Shown: positions 5,253 to 9,078 of the stretch, piece after piece
Layout: each line of letters starts with the position of its first letter
Numbering within the stretch: position 1 is the first letter of the stretch
From: JBOFEH01 sp051650265
Lineage (GTDB): Bacteria; Bacillota; Clostridia; Lachnospirales; Cellulosilyticaceae
Length of the DNA: 9,078 nucleotides
Direction of reading: 5' to 3'
Assembly (NCBI GenBank): GCA_051650265.1
Contig: JBOFIR010000234.1
Location: forward strand, 1 to 9,078
Notes under the pieces: generated by a model
What the model was told of the DNA's origin: nothing
Database searches by the model: none
Seen by the model: only the letters and a program-made list of their open reading frames with translations
Translations under genes and position numbers: made by a program

Positions 5253-7361
5253 ATGGGCATACGCATAGGTTTAGCAGGTAATCCAAACTGCGGGAAGACA
5301 ACAATGTTTAATATGTTAACAGGAAGTGCACAGTACGTAGGGAACTGGCCAGGTGTAACAGTTGAAAAAAAAGAAGGGCAGCTTAAGGGACATAAAGATG
5401 TTCAGGTCATTGATTTGCCTGGGATCTATTCTCTTTCACCGTATACATTAGAAGAAGTAGTGACACGTAACTACTTACTTAAAGAAAGGCCAGAGGCTGT
5501 TATCAATATTGTAGATAGTACCAATATTGAGCGTAATCTTTACCTTACAACTCAGATTTTAGAACTGGGGATTCCAGTGGTTATCGCACTCAATATGACA
5601 GATATGCTACGCAAAAAAGGTGATACGATTGATCTCGAGAAGCTGAGTGAAGCTTTCGGATGCGAAGTAGTAGAAACATCCGCGCTCAAGGGTGAAGGTT
5701 GCCAAGAGGTGATTGAAAAAGCCATCAAGTTAGCAAAGCAAAGCCAGTATAAAATGAAGATTCATCAGTTCTCGGCTGAGTTAGAGGGTGCTATTGGGAC
5801 GATATGTGGACTGATTGCAGATCAAGTAAATGGAAGAAGTAGACGTTGGTATGCGATCAAACTTTTTGAACGTGATGAAAAAATTATGGAAGAATTCAAC
5901 TTATCCGAAGCAATGAGTCAAACAATTGAAGCAGTTATTACACATGTGGAATCAATTGAAGATGATGATAGTGAAAGTATCATTACAAATGAGCGCTATC
6001 AAATCATTGAACGTGTGGTAAAAGAGAGTGTACATAAGAAAAATAATGGTAAGATGACAACCTCTGATCGCATTGATCAGATTGTAACCAATAGAATATT
6101 AGCTCTACCAATCTTTGCGGCAGTAATGTTCCTTGTATATTATATTTCGATCACAACAGTCGGATCATTTGCGACAGACTGGGTGAATGATGTACTGTTT
6201 GGTGAGATGATTCCAACAGCAGTACAAGGATTCCTTGTATCTGTAGGAAGTGCAGAGTGGCTGAACTCACTGATTTTAGATGGTATTATTGGCGGTGTCG
6301 GTGCTGTACTTGGATTTTTACCACAAATGATGGTTCTTTTCCTTTGCTTAGCAATCCTTGAGGATTGTGGCTATATGGCACGTATTGCCTTCATTCTAGA
6401 TCGTGTATTCCGTAAGTTTGGATTATCAGGTAAGTCATTCATTCCAATTCTTATTGGAACAGGGTGTGGTGTGCCTGGAATTATGGCTTCTCGTACAATC
6501 GAGAGTGAAAGTGATCGTAAGATGACGATTATGACCACAACATTTATCCCATGTTCAGCAAAACTCCCTATTATTGCACTGATTGCAGGGGCATTGTTCC
6601 CAGGGGCGGCATGGGTCGCACCATCTGCTTATTTTGTAGGTATGACTGCAATTATTATCTCAGGGATTATCCTAAAGAAAACAAAAGGCTTTAGAGGGGA
6701 TGCTGCGCCATTCGTTATGGAGCTTCCAGAGTATCATATCCCAGGGGCAAAGAATGTAGCGCTACAGATTTGGGATCGTAGTAAATCTTTCGTAAAGAAG
6801 GCAGGAACAGTGATTTTTCTTGCAAGTGGTATTTTATGGTTCCTCAGTTCATTTAGCTGGTCACTTCAGATGGTAGATGCGTCAGAATCAATTTTAGCTT
6901 CTATTGGTGGTGTGATTGCACCGTTATTCAAGCCACTTGGATGGGGAGACTGGCGTGCAGCTGTAGCAACAATTACAGGACTTGTTGCCAAGGAAAATGT
7001 CGTAGGGACTTTTGGTGTACTCTATGGATTTGGCGAAGTGACTGAGAGTGGGCAAGAGGTATGGCATGCACTTCAAACATCATTTACGCAAATATCAGGG
7101 TATTCATTCCTTATTTTCAACTTGCTATGTGCCCCTTGCTTTGCAGCAATTGGTGCAATCAAGCGGGAGATGAATGATGCAAGATGGACATGGTTTGCAA
7201 TTGGTTATCAAACAGGACTTGCATATGCAGCATCACTTGTAGTGTACCAACTAGGGACCTTCTTTACAGGCGGTGGATTCAGTATTGGAACAGCAGTTGC
7301 ATTTGCACTTGTTGGCGCATGTATCTGGCTTATTTTTAAACCTATAAAAGTAACAAAATAA
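5253..7361 (+). CDS. feoB: FeoB, GTP-dependent ferrous iron transporter
   Basis: This 702-residue polytopic membrane protein imports Fe2+. The N-terminal G domain shows G1 GNPNCGKT (9-16), G2 Thr36 in NWPGVT, G3 DLPG (54-57), G4 NMTD (114-117) and G5 SALKGEG (143-149). A helical GDI-like spacer follows to about 275, then the permease. Two Gate motifs carry the conserved Cys residues: PILIGTGCGVPGIMASR (398-414, C405) and FIPCSAKLPII (431-441, C434). LVAKENVVGTFG (577-588) and LLCAPC (624-629) are further conserved permease elements. Length is normal for clostridial FeoB, and the chain appears intact. GGAGG (5241-5245) precedes the ATG by seven bases. The order feoA-feoB-Cys-rich peptide, with a divergent DtxR-type gene, is a classical iron-uptake arrangement. 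Confidence 0.98.
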   Translation: MGIRIGLAGNPNCGKTTMFNMLTGSAQYVGNWPGVTVEKKEGQLKGHKDVQVIDLPGIYSLSPYTLEEVVTRNYLLKERPEAVINIVDSTNIERNLYLTTQILELGIPVVIALNMTDMLRKKGDTIDLEKLSEAFGCEVVETSALKGEGCQEVIEKAIKLAKQSQYKMKIHQFSAELEGAIGTICGLIADQVNGRSRRWYAIKLFERDEKIMEEFNLSEAMSQTIEAVITHVESIEDDDSESIITNERYQIIERVVKESVHKKNNGKMTTSDRIDQIVTNRILALPIFAAVMFLVYYISITTVGSFATDWVNDVLFGEMIPTAVQGFLVSVGSAEWLNSLILDGIIGGVGAVLGFLPQMMVLFLCLAILEDCGYMARIAFILDRVFRKFGLSGKSFIPILIGTGCGVPGIMASRTIESESDRKMTIMTTTFIPCSAKLPIIALIAGALFPGAAWVAPSAYFVGMTAIIISGIILKKTKGFRGDAAPFVMELPEYHIPGAKNVALQIWDRSKSFVKKAGTVIFLASGILWFLSSFSWSLQMVDASESILASIGGVIAPLFKPLGWGDWRAAVATITGLVAKENVVGTFGVLYGFGEVTESGQEVWHALQTSFTQISGYSFLIFNLLCAPCFAAIGAIKREMNDARWTWFAIGYQTGLAYAASLVVYQLGTFFTGGGFSIGTAVAFALVGACIWLIFKPIKVTK

Positions 7362-7381
7362 TTGATAGAGGAGGGCTGTAT

Positions 7382-7552
7382 ATGGCAACAGCAGTTATTG
7401 CGCTTATTGTATTTGGTGCATTTGGATTTGTAGGGTATAAAACCTATCAGGAAAAGAAACAAGGAAAGGGCTGCGGTGGTGGCTGTAGTGGTTGCAGTCA
7501 TGCGAAGATGTGTCATATGCCAGACCCTTCTCAAAAAGATAAAATAAGTTGA
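7382..7552 (+). CDS. FeoB-associated Cys-rich membrane peptide
   Basis: A 56-residue peptide starts 20 bases after the feoB stop with a strong AGGAGGG (7369-7375) six bases before its ATG. One membrane segment spans about residues 3-18 (TAVIALIVFGAFGFVG). A Lys-rich junction leads to CGGGCSGCSHAKMC, giving Cys at 31, 35, 38 and 44 (C-x3-C-x2-C-x5-C), then a short polar tail. This matches the FeoB-associated Cys-rich membrane protein family found downstream of feoB in Firmicutes. Its role is not established; binding or handing over iron on the cytoplasmic face, in the manner proposed for FeoC in other bacteria, is inference. It is the last gene of the operon, ahead of a strong terminator. Confidence 0.93.
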   Translation: MATAVIALIVFGAFGFVGYKTYQEKKQGKGCGGGCSGCSHAKMCHMPDPSQKDKIS

Positions 7553-7556
7553 TTAC

Positions 7557-7602
7557 AACGCCACACTTAGATGTTTGCATCGTCTAAGTGTGGCGTTTTT
7601 TT
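7557..7602 (+). terminator. Rho-independent terminator of the feo operon
   Basis: A 15-bp perfect stem (AACGCCACACTTAGA at 7557-7571, complement at 7583-7597) with an 11-base loop is followed by a run of T residues to 7602. It starts five bases after the stop of the Cys-rich peptide gene. Confidence 0.95.
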
Positions 7603-7604
7603 GT

Positions 7605-7619
7605 TTGCAAACGTTTCCG
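7605..7619. promoter_or_regulatory. Candidate cre (CcpA) site upstream of the phosphatase gene
   Basis: TTGCAAACGTTTCCG fits the cre consensus WTGNAANCGNWNNCW at 14 of 15 positions, missing only the last W. It lies between the feo terminator and the phosphatase gene, about 75 bases before the start codon. No convincing sigma-A promoter was found nearby (TAAGAT at 7656-7661 is a possible -10 without a -35), so whether the site would repress or activate cannot be told. A CcpA homologue is assumed, not seen. Confidence 0.45.
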
Positions 7620-7693
7620 GTTTATCAAGAGGGCATATGTCTGATAGGGAGTCCATAAGATAGAAGTAGAGAAGCATGTTTATGGGGGAGTGA

Positions 7694-8938
7694 ATGATGA
7701 ACGAGAATACTTATTTAGGAACGCAAACCCCTTATGTTTTTAGCCCAACTCACTATACGAGACCACCTCAGGGCTATAAGCCAGTCTATATTAATCATAT
7801 AGGGCGACATGGGGCAAGGTATTTGACCAATTCAGATGGACTAATAAGACTGCAAGAAACGCTAGAAGATGCACAGATTAAGGGAGCGCTCACGCCGGCA
7901 GGGCTTACACTACAAAAGCAAATTGCACGTCTTCAGGAGATAGAGAAAGGGAAGTATGGACTACTGACGCCTAGTGGTGATCAGATGGAAAGAGGTATTG
8001 CTAAGCGGATGTACCAGAGATTTCCAGAAGTCTTTGGTAAGCGTGTAGATGCAGTATCCACTTACGTAGAACGCACAAAAGAGAGTATGGATACTTTCTT
8101 GGAAGAACTTGGGCGCTATACAAATGCAGATCAATTTGTAGCCACAAGTAATGGGAAGATTGATCCAATCTTAAGATTCTTTGATCTCAATAAAGAGTAT
8201 CTGGCCTATAAAGTGAGTGGAGATTGGCATGAAATGGTGAGAAGTTATGCAGGGAGACAAGAAGTGCCAAAGCGTGTGCTGAGTCAATTTTTTAGTCCAG
8301 CCTATATGGGGAATATCAAAGATCCTCTTACTTTGGCAACAGACTTATATAAAGCCTATACCAATCAATTTGATGTAGGCGAAAATGTAGGACTTGGGAG
8401 ATACTTTAATCCGTGGACACTCAAATACTTTTGGGAAAATGGTAATTTGGAGGCATATTTAGAAAAAGGTCCAAGTATAGTTAATCAGGACTTACCGACG
8501 GATATTGCCTATCCTTTAGTGGCAGATTTTCTTATTACATCGCAACAAGCACTTGACGAAGGAAAGCGCTCAGCCGATCTTAGATTCGCCCATGCAGAGA
8601 CGATTATACCTTTTGCAAGTTTACTAGGTATTCCAGGGGCAAGTATGCAAACAGATGAGTTAGGCTATGTACCTTGTATTTGGAAGGACTATGAGGTTGC
8701 TCCGATGGCGGCCAATATTCAGTGGATCTTCTATAAAAAACGAGGGACAGATGAGATACTAGTCAAAGTACTCTACAATGAGCGAGAAGTGAAATTACCC
8801 ATCCCATCAGTGGTAGCACCGTACTATAGGTGGGGTGATGTGAGAAAATATTACCTGCAAAAGCTTCAAACTTTGCAAATTCCATGGAATGAACCATTGA
8901 TCGAACAGGTGAAAAACTTTAAACCGCCTTATGTATAA
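7694..8938 (+). CDS. Histidine phosphatase, branch 2, MINPP/phytase-like
   Basis: The product has 414 residues. The catalytic RHGAR is at 38-42 (nucleophile H39, in VYINHIGRHGARYLT) and the proton-donor motif is HAE at 300-302 (RFAHAETIIPF). HAE in place of the HD of typical acid phosphatases marks the multiple-inositol-polyphosphate-phosphatase group. STYVERTKESMDTFLEEL (122-139) and PMAANIQWIFYKK with VKVLYNERE near 337-365 also fit that group. The expected activity is hydrolysis of inositol phosphates or other phosphomonoesters; the exact substrate is not readable. An in-frame TGA at 7691-7693 directly before the first ATG excludes an N-terminal extension, so there is no signal peptide, whereas most known relatives are exported. 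The second ATG (7697) is better spaced, six bases from GGGGGAG (7684-7690), and may be the true start. A possible cre site lies upstream, and the next gene follows without a terminator. Confidence 0.88.
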   Translation: MMNENTYLGTQTPYVFSPTHYTRPPQGYKPVYINHIGRHGARYLTNSDGLIRLQETLEDAQIKGALTPAGLTLQKQIARLQEIEKGKYGLLTPSGDQMERGIAKRMYQRFPEVFGKRVDAVSTYVERTKESMDTFLEELGRYTNADQFVATSNGKIDPILRFFDLNKEYLAYKVSGDWHEMVRSYAGRQEVPKRVLSQFFSPAYMGNIKDPLTLATDLYKAYTNQFDVGENVGLGRYFNPWTLKYFWENGNLEAYLEKGPSIVNQDLPTDIAYPLVADFLITSQQALDEGKRSADLRFAHAETIIPFASLLGIPGASMQTDELGYVPCIWKDYEVAPMAANIQWIFYKKRGTDEILVKVLYNEREVKLPIPSVVAPYYRWGDVRKYYLQKLQTLQIPWNEPLIEQVKNFKPPYV

Positions 8939-9006
8939 AACAGGGGTGGGTGACGAAACCTACATAGGGAAAAAATTTAACAAAGATGGAAAAGAGGAAA
9001 GAACAG

Positions 9007-9078
9007 ATGAAAAAATACTTCAAATATGTACTATGTGCGTCGCTTGTGATGATACTACATGTTGCTATGGGGATGAGT
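9007..9078 (+). CDS. N-terminal fragment of a probable secreted or membrane protein (runs off the right edge)
   Basis: Twenty-four codons are visible, reading MKKYFKYVLCASLVMILHVA and four more residues. A basic start followed by a hydrophobic core looks like a signal peptide or signal anchor. The Cys at position 10 is too early and wrongly placed for a convincing lipobox. GAGGA (8994-8998) lies eight bases before the ATG. An in-frame ATG at 8986 would add seven residues (MEKRKEQ) but has only a distant AGGGA. The gap to the phosphatase gene is 68 bases without a hairpin, so co-transcription is likely. The function cannot be told. Confidence 0.6.
   Translation, partial: MKKYFKYVLCASLVMILHVAMGMS

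Noticed and set aside
7208..7534. Minus-strand open frame of 108 codons
   Set aside because: It is antisense to the end of feoB and the Cys-rich peptide gene, crosses their junction, and looks like no known protein.

Overview
The window reads as a low-GC Gram-positive chromosome, most likely an anaerobic member of the Clostridia. The evidence is strong AGGAGG-type ribosome binding sites, a small stand-alone FeoA with FeoB and a FeoB-associated Cys-rich peptide, a short two-domain DtxR-type regulator, and U-tailed hairpin terminators. No mobile element, RNA gene or CRISPR array was seen. No stretch above 300 bases lacks a gene.

Left part (1-3193), surface and glycan region: on the minus strand a cytoplasmic GT-B glycosyltransferase is followed, 12 bases after its stop, by the start of a nitroreductase-like gene that runs off the left edge. 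Divergent from it, on the plus strand, is a 534-residue modular protein. It has a choice-of-anchor-A-like domain, a pure Ser/Thr linker encoded by 17 tandem 15-bp units, a patch of 9 Cys in 12 residues, and a C-terminal beta-sandwich (SdrD B / carboxypeptidase-regulatory-like) domain. It has neither a signal peptide nor a sorting motif. A 38-bp perfect palindrome follows. Next comes a membrane-anchored phosphodiester-glycosidase (NAGPA-like) protein with its own promoter, ending at a bidirectional terminator.

Middle (4435-7602), iron module: a DtxR-family repressor gene (TTG start) is divergent from feoA-feoB-Cys-rich peptide. The intergenic region has a well-formed promoter facing each way. 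The feo leader carries two DtxR/IdeR-like palindromes built on AGTTAG half-sites, with further half-sites around the promoter. The natural model is that Fe2+-loaded repressor shuts off uptake: FeoB is the GTP-dependent Fe2+ permease, FeoA its small partner, and the 56-residue peptide an accessory membrane protein. A strong terminator closes the operon.

Right part (7605-9078): a cre-like site precedes a MINPP/phytase-type histidine phosphatase gene. Its start is fixed by an in-frame stop immediately upstream, so it has no signal peptide. A second gene, probably in the same transcript, begins with a signal-peptide-like sequence and runs off the right edge.

The most interesting points are the divergent glycosyltransferase / Ser-Thr-repeat protein pair (a possible protein-glycosylation system, perhaps for a spore or cell surface layer) and the dense array of half-sites controlling feo.
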